Shown here piece by piece: positions 24,136 to 33,500 of a stretch of DNA of 43,234 bases. Origin of the DNA: Armatimonadota bacterium. Its GTDB lineage: Bacteria; Armatimonadota; Hebobacteria; Hebobacterales; Hebobacteraceae. The position numbers and the translations under genes were made by a program. The stretch lies in assembly GCA_015486155.1 (NCBI GenBank), contig WFSF01000029.1, forward strand, positions 1 to 43,234, read 5' to 3'. The notes under the pieces are model-generated. The model was not told where the DNA came from, ran no database searches, and saw only the letters and a list, made by a program, of their open reading frames with translations. The stretch's first letter is position 1, and every line of letters begins with the position of its first letter.

Positions 24136-26517
24136 GTGCGGCTAGTCAACTTCGCCACCGAAAGGTGGGCTGACCTGCGGCGCGCGGGATATAGGCAACC
24201 CCCTTCTATAACAGTGCGATTCCCTGAAGGTGATCGCGAGTACCTTGGAGACGGGGCTGTGTGTTTCTGGTACCGCGATGTTGGAAGGGCACCGCAGCTT
24301 GTCGTTTCTGCCTTGATGGCTCTGGAGAAGTGGCTCTATATGCAAGTGGACGAGAAGCGGCCGATCGGAGACACCGTGGACCTGCTCCTCCGGAACAGTA
24401 ACTCGCTCGCTATCGTGGGGCTTCTCATCGCGGTGGGCAAGAAGGAACCTGCGCTGTTTCTGGATGAGCTTCTGCCGCTGCTCGCGGTGCCCGAGTTTTA
24501 CCGGTGGGAGATTCGCCATCAGATCGCGAACGAAGGCCATCAGATGATCGGGTGGACGATGCCCCGAAAACACCCTTGGCTTGAGATCGCACAGGACTGG
24601 CATGCCCTTCATCATCGGAGGATAGACCTCACCAATGTGGCACTGTACCTGTTTCTGAACGTTCCGCAGACAAGAGAGTTCTTTGGTCGGGCGCGAGCAG
24701 AATGGCAGTCACAGATCCAGTCTGCGGATGCAGACGATGATTCAGTAGCGCATCTAGAGAAGATGGTAGCTCTCTTCGATCTCGTGAACTGGAGGCAGAG
24801 AAAGGACGCTGAGCGCGGCACGGTGTGGGAATTCACGGAACCTGCCGATCTTCGGGAGAAGAACGAGTTGGTGCGGCAACAGATCGAAAAGCGCCAGCGG
24901 TTCCTCGTCCTGCCATCCCACTGCCGTCAGATATTGGATGCAGGTCAGCCGCTCTCTGCCGATGAGGCCGAGAAGCTGTGGACTATGGCACAAGAGGTTC
25001 TCGAAGCGGGACCCCCGGATGAGGCCGACGCAGGTGTAGTCAACATCGAAGACGGGCTCTGCGGAGTGGCCGCCGTGTTGCTCAAGCTGCAACGTGACTG
25101 GCTGAGGCAACATCCGGACCGCGCGGACTGGTGCGTGAACCAGATGGTGAACACAGTCCGGAACCCTCCGGCACGCCACGAAATCGACAGCGAGGTCAGT
25201 CGTTCTGATCTGCACTGGGACGGCTTCTGCGCCGAGGTCATGCCGTTGCTATGGGCCGAGGAGCCCCAGTCACCAGCTTTGTGCGAATGCGTCGCCCTGC
25301 TGACGATGAACTATCACTACAAGACGGTAGCAATCCTTTTCGCGCGAGCTGGGAGCGTCCGGACCCAATTGGGCGAGGAGTTCACGCGGCTGCAGCACTT
25401 CATGCTTCGCTGGGCCGCCCAGAGGCGGGAGCAGACCCGCTTCCGATACCCGGATGAACCCGAGAAACGGAAGGCGGAACTCGAGGCCTGGGTTCGAAAA
25501 GAGGTGCCAGGTTTCGTCGCCGGGTCGCTCTCAGCCGAACTGCCGTCTTGGCTGGACGTCATCGGCGAGGAGCCCGAGATGGAGCCGGCCCCAATCGACG
25601 CTTTGCTAGGGAAAAGACCTAGAGCAACAGGGCCTCGGCTTGATCTAGAGGTGATCCGGGCTGCGTACGGGTGGCTTCCGCCGCTGGGACAAGCGCAGAC
25701 TGAACAGGAGCGTGCCGAATGGCTCGACTTCTGGCGGGAATCCCTTGCATGTAGCCTCAGAATGCTGGCAGAGGACGGCGAGATCAGTGGCACGCCATAT
25801 CCGTGGGATCGCTGGGTCTACTCGGGGATTGCCCAGAGCATAGCGGAATGCCGACCAGATGAGCATCCGGACCAGCTCTGGCGGCCGATCCTCGACTTGG
25901 GTGCTCCAGGCCATCATTGGATCGAAGGCTTCCTCCGGGCGTGGTTTCTCTTTGGCCTTGCGGCCGAGCCAAACACAGAGGGTTTCGTGCAGCAGTGGCG
26001 CGCGATGGCGGAGTTTGCCTTCTCATCTCCAACGTGGGCCCTCGAATCGACGAGACGTCACTGGGACCTGGACGAAATGTGGTGCCACCTCATGGGCCTT
26101 GACCCGCTCGTCTCACACGTATGGACGGCCGAGCGGCAGCCTGTAGTGATGGAGATGAGCGATATGTACCGGCGGTGGGCCGAGCTGAGTCTCGTACGGC
26201 CTCGTTCAGCCGTTGCCTTTGCGCGTTTTCTACAGCAACCCGCCGCACAGGTCATACTCTTCGATGGTTTGACCTGGCTCGAAAAGGTAGCCGCGGAGGC
26301 GGACGAGTGGTTCTGGAGAGAGCACAACCTCAAAGAGACCATGGCAGCGCTGTTGGATAGCTGCTGGTGCTCGCGCCGAGAGGACCTGCGCCGCCACAAA
26401 AAGGACCTCACGACATTCAACAGCCTACTTAGGATGCTTGCCGACCACCAGAACCCGATCGCGCTCGAACTCCTTGATCGCGTTCGCGGAGAGCTGTCAT
26501 CCGGAGCAGACCGCTAG
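24136..26517 (+). CDS. C-terminal part of the STAND NTPase, same frame, after the TAG
   Basis: 793 residues from a GTG at 24136; the frame is open from 24106. It reads RLVNFATERWADLRRAGYR and then helical repeats to the end, with no domain I can name. The frame is the same as the upstream part and its sequence continues naturally across the stop (PFLFFL, stop, SQATEGLDLIVRLVNF). There is no convincing ribosome-binding site, so this half would be made only by stop-codon readthrough or weak reinitiation. It is likely the target-sensing arm of the STAND protein. Its TAG (26515-26517) shares the palindrome CTAG with the stop of the convergent gene. Confidence 0.75.
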   Translation: MRLVNFATERWADLRRAGYRQPPSITVRFPEGDREYLGDGAVCFWYRDVGRAPQLVVSALMALEKWLYMQVDEKRPIGDTVDLLLRNSNSLAIVGLLIAVGKKEPALFLDELLPLLAVPEFYRWEIRHQIANEGHQMIGWTMPRKHPWLEIAQDWHALHHRRIDLTNVALYLFLNVPQTREFFGRARAEWQSQIQSADADDDSVAHLEKMVALFDLVNWRQRKDAERGTVWEFTEPADLREKNELVRQQIEKRQRFLVLPSHCRQILDAGQPLSADEAEKLWTMAQEVLEAGPPDEADAGVVNIEDGLCGVAAVLLKLQRDWLRQHPDRADWCVNQMVNTVRNPPARHEIDSEVSRSDLHWDGFCAEVMPLLWAEEPQSPALCECVALLTMNYHYKTVAILFARAGSVRTQLGEEFTRLQHFMLRWAAQRREQTRFRYPDEPEKRKAELEAWVRKEVPGFVAGSLSAELPSWLDVIGEEPEMEPAPIDALLGKRPRATGPRLDLEVIRAAYGWLPPLGQAQTEQERAEWLDFWRESLACSLRMLAEDGEISGTPYPWDRWVYSGIAQSIAECRPDEHPDQLWRPILDLGAPGHHWIEGFLRAWFLFGLAAEPNTEGFVQQWRAMAEFAFSSPTWALESTRRHWDLDEMWCHLMGLDPLVSHVWTAERQPVVMEMSDMYRRWAELSLVRPRSAVAFARFLQQPAAQVILFDGLTWLEKVAAEADEWFWREHNLKETMAALLDSCWCSRREDLRRHKKDLTTFNSLLRMLADHQNPIALELLDRVRGELSSGADR

Positions 26518-27449
26518 CGGAAAAGAATCGGCTCGAAGATCTCTGTCAGCCTCGCCATCGCATTCTTCAGGACCGGATGGTCCAATGGGTTGAGTGGGAG
26601 CTCTACCCTGCGCCGAAAGTTGGTAAAGCTCTCACTCTCGAGTTTCCAACGTTGGTCTAACAGTGCCTCGAGGACGCTCTCACCCGAATGGACCGCCGCC
26701 AGTAGGCCCTCGCATTCGTCCATAAGGAGTACGCGGACGGGCAAGATGCCCGCTCCCTCCAGTATTCCCTGTGACGCAAGCTCAGACCGGAAGAGCTCCT
26801 GGGTAGGCTGGAACAGCGGAAGATTCTGCCACACTACAATCACGGGTAAGAAGCGCCGGAACGAACTTGGTCCGCGTTTTCCCAACATGAACCGGCCCGC
26901 CTTGAAATCGCTGATGACTGCGTCAAGCTGCTTGGCCTTCGCGATCAGGGACTTTCCCAGGTCTTCACGGATCTTCTCCGAGTCTCCCGCTACTAACGAT
27001 TGGCGCGTGAATCCCGAATGGGTCACCTCAACCAGTGCAAGCACCTGACCACAATCAATGAGAATATCTGAGGGAAGACCGCCATTGTACGGTAGATCTT
27101 CATCGAGCCACAGGCGCTGAAACTGACCAGAGTGTGGAAAGAGGGGTAGGAATAGCGAATCGACGTATCGCTCCAGAATCTCTCCCCAGAATGTCGTGAA
27201 TTGGTTGCGCGGCTGGCCGGTCTTTTCGCGCCAGGCGTTCCACAAAGCGTGATACGTACCAAGAGTGAAGCGCTCGACGAGGAGCTGTGGTATCGCAGGA
27301 CAGTAGTGACCGTCGTCGAGGCTGATGAGCGGCCGTTCTTGGAGAGGCAAGGGGTCTGGTACCGCGGGAGCCTTCGCGTCCAGTTTCTCATACCGCGCTC
27401 TCAGCCACGCCAGGTCGCACGACATCTGCTCAACCACTTGATGAAGCAT
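26514..27449 (-). CDS. PD-(D/E)XK-like protein, C-terminal half of a TGA-split gene
   Basis: 311 residues from the ATG at 27447-27449. A region about 85-150 resembles restriction-type nuclease folds: Glu90 in FWGEILERYV, Asp128 in GLPSDILID and Glu141 in LALVEVTHSG. The usual Lys after the Glu is Thr, so activity is uncertain. The codons between the upstream TGA and this ATG also read as protein (KWAAINPDAFFPPGVNREM) in the same frame as the 235-aa ORF, so the two are probably one 567-aa protein split by a single stop. GGAG lies about 11 bases before the ATG, so reinitiation is possible. It is convergent with the STAND gene. Confidence 0.65.
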   Translation of the reverse strand: MLHQVVEQMSCDLAWLRARYEKLDAKAPAVPDPLPLQERPLISLDDGHYCPAIPQLLVERFTLGTYHALWNAWREKTGQPRNQFTTFWGEILERYVDSLFLPLFPHSGQFQRLWLDEDLPYNGGLPSDILIDCGQVLALVEVTHSGFTRQSLVAGDSEKIREDLGKSLIAKAKQLDAVISDFKAGRFMLGKRGPSSFRRFLPVIVVWQNLPLFQPTQELFRSELASQGILEGAGILPVRVLLMDECEGLLAAVHSGESVLEALLDQRWKLESESFTNFRRRVELPLNPLDHPVLKNAMARLTEIFEPILFR

Positions 27450-27509
27450 CTCGCGATTGACTCCTGGAGGGAAAAACGCGTCGGGGTTGATCGCGGCCCA
27501 CTTTCGCGG

Positions 27510-28217
27510 TCAGTTGACAGGCTGATCAACAATGCTCGGGAACGCAAGAGCACATCCGACCGCGTAGAATGTGCGCCAATCACATCCTATGTGACTTTCC
27601 AGCTCTTTGGTAATGTCAATCCAATTCGGTGAGGACTTCAGCTTCTCCCTCTGTGCCGTGCTGTCAAGCAACTCAAAGTGGCGAGCTAACAGTAGCCCTG
27701 GAGGCTCCCGTGATGTGAGATAGGATGCCGTTGATACGAGCGAGAGCGCGGAGTCCCCCGTTATGTCCGTCATGCCCGGCAATAGTCGTCGCGCTTCATC
27801 TTCGCCAATAGCCTCCGATATCATCATCAGCCACTGCCAGAAGAGCTCTCGGGCCGCAGGATCATTGAAAGATGCCTCAGTGTCAGCAGAGGCATGGAAG
27901 GCTAGCTCACGCCACGCAGCCACAAGCTGCACTGGGTGCGCAAGAACAGTTGTTGGAGGCCGTCTCAGTCGCTTCATCAGCGTCGCCCGGACTTCAGATG
28001 GCTCGACAAGGGACGCAATATCGAGCTGGATCTCAACCAATCCTCTGGGCGATGCTGCAAACTGGGCTACAAGAGATAAGTAGAAGCAGGCGTCACTCAG
28101 CGGCAATCGTGAGGTAGTTGCCGCGACTTCCTCCCAAGTCGCTGGGCCGACGTCAATACCAACATCGCGTCGTGTCACCCAAGTAGCGATGTTCGTCATT
28201 GGCGAGTACTCAGCCAT
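27510..28217 (-). CDS. Helical protein of the DprA-like operon, N-terminal half of a TGA-split gene
   Basis: 235 residues, mainly helical (RLPLSDACFYLSLVAQFAAS, VQLVAAWRELAFHAS), with no domain I can name. I chose the ATG at 28215-28217, with GAGAG just upstream; it overlaps the end of the DprA-like gene by eight bases, which implies coupling. The frame is also open from a TTG at 28316, inside the DprA-like gene. It ends in TGA at 27510-27512, immediately after ALAFPSIVDQPVN. The same frame continues with coding-like sequence into the nuclease-like half. Confidence 0.6.
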   Translation of the reverse strand: MAEYSPMTNIATWVTRRDVGIDVGPATWEEVAATTSRLPLSDACFYLSLVAQFAASPRGLVEIQLDIASLVEPSEVRATLMKRLRRPPTTVLAHPVQLVAAWRELAFHASADTEASFNDPAARELFWQWLMMISEAIGEDEARRLLPGMTDITGDSALSLVSTASYLTSREPPGLLLARHFELLDSTAQREKLKSSPNWIDITKELESHIGCDWRTFYAVGCALAFPSIVDQPVN

Positions 28218-28911
28218 TTGTCTCTCGGTTTCCTGCCGAGCGTGTTCCGATGGAAACAGACCGCCCCGGACGACGCGCGTCTCGGAGAGTTGGGCCAGAG
28301 TTGCAGACAACTGCAACTCTGTCTAGACGTAGCTCGTTTCGGTCTACTACTCTCTTCCCCCACCTCTCCACCTCTCGCGCGAAGGCTTCCGTCTTACTTT
28401 CCGGGGCGGCGTATGGGATGAGGATGCGGTCGGCGAGGGCGGCGACGAAGCGGTTACGATATTGAGCGTTTTCGGCGGTGATGCGGTGGTGCTTGTCCTC
28501 GAAGGGCGAGAGGATGAGGAGGCGGCCGGCATTGAGCGGGGTCCTGAGTTCAGAAGGTATTCGACGCCAGATGCTCCGGGCGGGACAGATCACGATGGGT
28601 TGCGCGCCGCGAAGCAGGAGTCGCAGGCACTCCTGCTCCATTGGTGAATGGAAGCCGCTGATGACGGTGACGCCCGCGTCCCGGAGCGAACACATGAGGT
28701 CATAGGTCTGAAGAATCACCTTGCCGGGACACTTGACGGAGCAGAGCAGACCCAGCAGCGGATCATCGAGAACCCCAAGATTGCCCAGTGCGTAGATGCG
28801 CTCCGGCGCGCGGCTCCCGAGCAGCTTCATGGCGGCCCCAGGATATCGTGGGTGGCCACGCCCAATGGCGATTACCCCGCAGGATTCACTTCCTTTGATC
28901 GGTTCCTCCAA
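28210..28911 (-). CDS. DprA/Smf-like (SLOG domain) protein
   Basis: 233 residues with a DprA-type Rossmann/SLOG domain: HPRYPGAAMKLLGSRAPERI then YALGN, VISGFHSPMEQECLRLLLRG and QPIVICPARSI. The C-terminal part AGRLLILSPFEDKHHRITAE with RNRFVAALADRILIPYA also matches the DprA style. Classical DprA loads RecA on incoming DNA, but short DprA-like proteins are common in defence islands, where SLOG domains may sense nucleotides. It begins with TTG at 28911; the next in-frame ATG, 28830, would cut the conserved HPRYP segment. It overlaps the next ORF by eight bases. Confidence 0.75.
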   Translation of the reverse strand: MEEPIKGSESCGVIAIGRGHPRYPGAAMKLLGSRAPERIYALGNLGVLDDPLLGLLCSVKCPGKVILQTYDLMCSLRDAGVTVISGFHSPMEQECLRLLLRGAQPIVICPARSIWRRIPSELRTPLNAGRLLILSPFEDKHHRITAENAQYRNRFVAALADRILIPYAAPESKTEAFAREVERWGKRVVDRNELRLDRVAVVCNSGPTLRDARRPGRSVSIGTRSAGNRETNG

Positions 28912-29040
28912 CTCCTGGTGTCCCCTTGAGTCTGCATCTCACGCTGCAAGAGCCCGCTCGCCCCCATCCTCGCGGTACCACAGCGAATTGTCATACGCCG
29001 TCACGATGGCGGGACTTCACTGCTCGTTGTCGGCCCTGGG

Positions 29041-29487
29041 CTATGGCGCAGGCAGAAGGGAAGGGTATTTCGCGCGCAACCATTCCAGCACTTCCGCCTT
29101 CAGCTCTCTGGCAAGATCAAGCATCTCGTCGGCATCTTGCTCGGACACGACGCCCACGCGCTCGTATCCTGCTATGTGCCGCTTCCTTCGGAACCTGTTG
29201 AAGACATCAACCTTTTCCACCGACCAGCCGATGGTGAGCGTCAACGATTCGATGACCCAGCGGTGGTGTGCATCGCGCGCCGCTCGATAACCGGCGGCCG
29301 CGAGCGCGGCGGTGGCACACCGGAGTGCTGCATTGTAGGCGATAGCCAGTCGCCAGTCGGGATCGAGTCCTGGAATCTGGCATTGCGCCAGGTCGCGATC
29401 AGCGACAGAGAGCAGGTCTTTGATCTCACGTTTGCTAGGGGTGTGTTGGTGCAGGCGCCCCTGCTCGAGCCAGTCGCTCAAGGTCAT
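29041..29487 (-). CDS. HEPN-domain toxin of an MNT-HEPN pair
   Basis: A 148-aa helical protein of the HEPN fold. It carries the R-x5-H motif (Arg98 to His104, followed by Tyr108, RKRHIAGY) in the helix where HepT-type RNases have R-x4-6-H. HEPN toxins cut RNA and, in type VII systems, are silenced by AMPylation from the MNT partner. The ATG at 29485-29487 has GGAG six bases upstream and lies inside the end of the MNT gene, a 53-base overlap, so the two are coupled. The order MNT then HEPN is as in known type VII operons. Confidence 0.8.
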   Translation of the reverse strand: MTLSDWLEQGRLHQHTPSKREIKDLLSVADRDLAQCQIPGLDPDWRLAIAYNAALRCATAALAAAGYRAARDAHHRWVIESLTLTIGWSVEKVDVFNRFRRKRHIAGYERVGVVSEQDADEMLDLARELKAEVLEWLRAKYPSLLPAP

Positions 29488-30067
29488 CAGCATCTCCAAC
29501 TACGAACAGCTTCGGTTCCGCCATGACGGAAGTCAGGAAGTGGTGTCCCTCTGCGAGCTTCTGGCGGAACTCCGCTTCGGGATAGAGTGTCGGGTTCACC
29601 TCACGCGCAAGCGTCTCCTCAGCCTGGCGCAACGGTGCCACGAGGTCTCGCATGGCCACGTTGCCGACGACCATAAGATCCACGTCGCTCTCGGAGGTAT
29701 GATCCATCCGGGCGACCGACCCATAGACGAAAGCCAACTTGAGGCCGTGCAGGCCAGCGAGATGGGTGCGGAGCACATCCACCACGCCGGCGGTCTTCAG
29801 CACCATGGACGTCAGCTCGCCCAGCACCGGGCAAGCCGGGTTAGGGCTGTAGTAGACTCGGTTCCCCTCACGCTGGGCGCGCAACACTCCCAGATCGGCA
29901 AGGGCCCGGAGAGCGCGCTGGGCCTGAACCAGCCTCAGTCCGGCCAATTGGGCAATCTGTCGCTGGTAGAGACGCGCCTCAGGGCGACCCAGCAACACAG
30001 ACAGCACGGCCGCTCTTTGCCGTCCCAATAGTCCCTCTAGAAGGCGACTGCGCAACACGCTCATCAT
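29435..30067 (-). CDS. MNT nucleotidyltransferase antitoxin with N-terminal winged helix
   Basis: A 210-aa protein. Residues about 15-80 form an ArsR-like winged helix (LYQRQIAQLAGLRLVQAQRA, LGVLRAQREGNRVYYS). Residues about 108-170 are a minimal nucleotidyltransferase with the catalytic motif GSVARMDHTSESDVD (116-130; Asp128 and Asp130). MNT antitoxins AMPylate their HEPN partner. The fused DNA-binding domain suggests that this one also represses its own operon, and a perfect dyad lies just upstream (30090-30104). I chose the ATG at 30065-30067; GTG 30073 is an alternative. Confidence 0.85.
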   Translation of the reverse strand: MMSVLRSRLLEGLLGRQRAAVLSVLLGRPEARLYQRQIAQLAGLRLVQAQRALRALADLGVLRAQREGNRVYYSPNPACPVLGELTSMVLKTAGVVDVLRTHLAGLHGLKLAFVYGSVARMDHTSESDVDLMVVGNVAMRDLVAPLRQAEETLAREVNPTLYPEAEFRQKLAEGHHFLTSVMAEPKLFVVGDADDLERLARAGAPAPTHP

Positions 30068-30089
30068 GACCACGTTCCGTAGTCATTCA

Positions 30090-30104
30090 ACCACATTTTG
30101 TGGT
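30090..30104. promoter_or_regulatory. Perfect dyad upstream of the MNT-HEPN operon
   Basis: ACCACA and TGTGGT face each other across three T residues, 23 bases before the MNT start. This is a likely operator for the winged-helix MNT protein. A further GACCAC copy lies at 30068-30073, next to the start codon. No function has been shown. Confidence 0.5.
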
Positions 30105-30290
30105 CGGAATGCAAGGCCAAACTGCGGTGGCACGCGGATCATGCGCCAATGGGACGGCCGCAGGGCGGGAGCAACGGTCTTTTGGATGCTTGTAACTCTT
30201 CCATCGTCATGCAACAACATTCCCCAGTCCCCGGTGTTCTTCCCCTGATCATCACCATCATGGCTTATGCCATGCTCATCGTCATCATCA

Positions 30291-30581
30291 TCACGCCCCT
30301 CCCGCCCCGCGCACGATGACGCGCCTCTCGCTAACCAGCTGGTCGAACACCTCTGCCGACCACTCGTCAACGTCCGGGAAGTGGCCGATGTGGAAGCCCT
30401 TGCGGCGCAAGCGTCGGCGAATACGCGCTCGTTCTCCTCCGTGCTTCCCCGACATCCCATCGAGCAGTGCCCTGATCTCATCGGCCTGCTCCGGCGTAAG
30501 TCGGGGCGGGCCTGCGCTGGACTCACCACTATGGGCCCCATCGTTCCGAAGGCGCCACAAACGATGAATCCACTTACCCAT
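30291..30581 (-). CDS. 96-aa basic protein, last gene of the PLD-helicase/methylase operon
   Basis: A small, charged protein (GKWIHRLWRLRNDGAHSGES, LTPEQADEIRALLDGM, ARIRRRLRRKGFHIGHFP). I recognise no family. The ATG at 30579-30581 has AGGAG eight bases upstream and overlaps the stop of the Eco57I-type methylase gene by eight bases, so it belongs to that operon. The basic RIRRRLRRKG stretch could bind nucleic acid. The stop is followed by three more in-frame TGA codons (TGATGATGATGA). The gap from here to the MNT operon shows no other gene, only a CATGGC/GCCATG hairpin. Confidence 0.75.
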   Translation of the reverse strand: MGKWIHRLWRLRNDGAHSGESSAGPPRLTPEQADEIRALLDGMSGKHGGERARIRRRLRRKGFHIGHFPDVDEWSAEVFDQLVSERRVIVRGAGGA

Positions 30582-33500
30582 CGTCGCTACTCCTTCCGCC
30601 GGTCTCCCGCCCCATCCGGTACTTGATGTCGTAGTTGATGATGAAATCCAGTTCCTCGTCCGTGAAGCCGTAGTGCTTTGCCAGAACCTGGTCAATCTGG
30701 TCAATGATGGGCTTACACGCTGTGGAGTCAACTGTGTCTATGAGAAGGCCACTCTTTCGCCATTGAGTCATGTGTCTACGCATACATTCATCCAGCCTGC
30801 GCGATAGTTGACCGAGCCTGCGAAGCGAAGCGCTGTCGAACGACGCTATATCCAAGGGGAAGCTGTAGACATCTGACGCGTTGATGTGTCGTCCATCCGA
30901 TGAGGCACAGAAAAAAACATAGTAGGTGGAACTGTTTAGTATAGCATGGAGAGCCGCGGCCGTACGCTCATCCTGCAAGGTCAACTGTTTGACTTCCCCC
31001 CTCACGCGTTCCGCCCCCCCATTTAGTGGCCTTGCTTTTGGGGCGCGAGTGAAGAATTGACAGAAGTAGCCTGGCACGCGTACCCAGAAGATACGGTGTG
31101 GCCCGGCACGTGTCAGCCAAGTTCCTAGTGTCCGCGAGGCATCTATCTTCTTAAGCACCTGGGATGCCTCTGGCGTTCCAATCTTCGCGACACGTCGCAG
31201 AGAGTGCCGAGAATCTCGCTGCGACGGCTGATATCGAATTATGGAGAATAGCGCACGTCTTTCGCCATTCCTTGCATTCCAGCGATAGTACTGGGTCGTG
31301 AACAACGTCCCGTTCTTGTCACGCGGTCGGCTCAGTAGAATCGTGAGTCGGTTCTGCGCACCCGCGAATAGCTGGCCTGGTCTGTTCGAGAAATGCGCCA
31401 GCCATAGTGCCCGTTGAGAATCTGCAGTCACGTCACGCGCTGCCTGGATGCCAGCCGATGATGTGAACGATATAGGGATGATCATCCCCACACAGCCCTG
31501 AGCACGTCTGAGCCCTTCGGATCGTTCAAGCATGAGGCAGAACAAATTGCCACATAACTCCGTCTTGTATCCCCGTACAGTATAGTCATGCTTGACCTTT
31601 GCGTATTCCACATACGGCGGATTCCCGATGACCACGTCGAATCCGCCCCGGCTCATGATCCCGTAGAACTCGACGAACCAGTGGAAGGGTTTGTGGGAGG
31701 TGAGCCAAGCTTCGTAGGCCCGTTTATTGCCGGGGGCGACGCCGTACTCGACAGCGAGGTACCTGTTCAGTTCGCCATCGAGTTCCTCCAGGCGGCGCCG
31801 CAGCTCCGCCTTGTCCTCCGCGGTGACCTCTCCCCCGATCTCCGTCTGCTGTTGGCGGAAGCGGAAGAACAGGCTCTCCAGGTCCTCGGCCTTCTCCTGG
31901 ATCCGCCCCATCACATCGTCGAAGTCCAGCTTGGACCTGATGGCGGTCTGCACATCCTGGTAGGAGGCGAACCCCACCAGCGAGTTGCCGGCCCGGATGT
32001 TGAAGTCGATGTCGGGCAGCGGTTCGATCTTCTCCGCGCTGTCCACCTGCGCGACCAGCTTGAGGAAGAGGCGAAGCTTGCAAATCTCGACCGCCTCCTC
32101 CATGATGTCCACCCCGAAGAGGTTGTTGAGGATGATGGTCTTGAGGACGAAGTAGCGGCGGTTCGGGTGCTGCTCGACCCGCTCCAGGATTTGCCGGAAG
32201 TCCGAGAACTTCCGCGGATGGCGCTTCCCGCCCGACCGCTCCAGGTCGCCGAGGAATGCCTCCATGCGCTCCAGGCAGGCCTCATAGAGGGGCTCCAGGA
32301 TGTTGAGGGCCGCGAAAAGGAAGGCGCCGGAGCCGGAGGCCGGGTCGAGGACGCTTATCTCCTGGAGCGCCAGCCAGAAAGCCCGCAACAGCTCCGGCCC
32401 CTCGCAGTTCTCGATCACATCCTGGATGAACTGGCGGATGTCGAGGTTGTAGGTGATGAGATCGTTGATGTCCCGGATCTCACCCGCAGCGAGTTTGGCA
32501 CGCAGCTCCAGGCAGCGGTTGCGGCGCGCGACGTATTCCCGCCAGGTCTCGGTGGGGAGCGCGAGGTTCTCGCCGTCGGGTCCGGGGATGTGAGCCTCTC
32601 CGAGGTTGTAGCGGCGGTCGAACATGCGCTTCTTGGGGTCGCGCATGCCGGCCTGCACGAAGTCGGGCAGGGCCGACTCCGGGATGACTTCGCCGTCTTC
32701 GCCTATCACGCCGCTGCGGACCGCCGGGTAGATGTAGCGATCGGGATCCTCCTGCAGCAGCCGCCACACGGACTGCTCTCCCTCGAAGGCGATGCGGCAC
32801 TTGCGCCGCGCGGTGTCCAGCAGATGGGGAATCACCGTGTTCTGGCTGATGTAGCCGGTGATGTCCTCCTTGGTATAGTAGGCGCCCATCTGCTTCTGGT
32901 TGATGTACTTCTCGAAGATGTAGCCGAGTACGTCGGGGTTGATCTCGTTGTCCCGGCGGAGAGGGCGCTCGTCGAGGTGCCACTGGTAGGCGTCGAAGAA
33001 GTCGAAGAGCTTCTCGAAGGCGGCGTCCGCGATCTGGATCTTCTCCCCGTACCGCGATTCGATTTGGTGGCGCATGAAGATGCCGCCGTTGAGGTAGGGC
33101 ACCTCCCCGAGGAGCCGACGGGCATGAGGGGAGCGTTCCTCCGGCATCTTGGCAAAACCCTCGAAGAACAGAGGACAGAGAAACTCGCGGTAGAAGCGGC
33201 TCTTGCCCCTGCGCTTACTGTCGGCGAGCTTGTTCCGCAGGTAGTCACGATCACCGTTCAGGAAGCCGCGCTTCTGGATGAAGTAGATGAACATCAGGCG
33301 GTTGAGCATCACCGAGACATACCAGCGCTGCATGTCCTCGTCGGGGATTCCCTTGAGGAACTTCAGGAATGCGTCGTGCTCCGCCTTGAACCGGTCGTAG
33401 AAGCGTTTTGTGACCCGGTCCACGTCGAAGGCCGCCCTGACGCGGCCGGTCACTCCGACCAGCGTGAGGTCCGCTTCCTCGTCCAAGGTGAAGGCGATGG

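Noticed and set aside
21190-26517. Reassigned stop codon to explain the TAG in the STAND gene
   Set aside because: TAG and TGA both end many ordinary genes in the window, so recoding is not supported.
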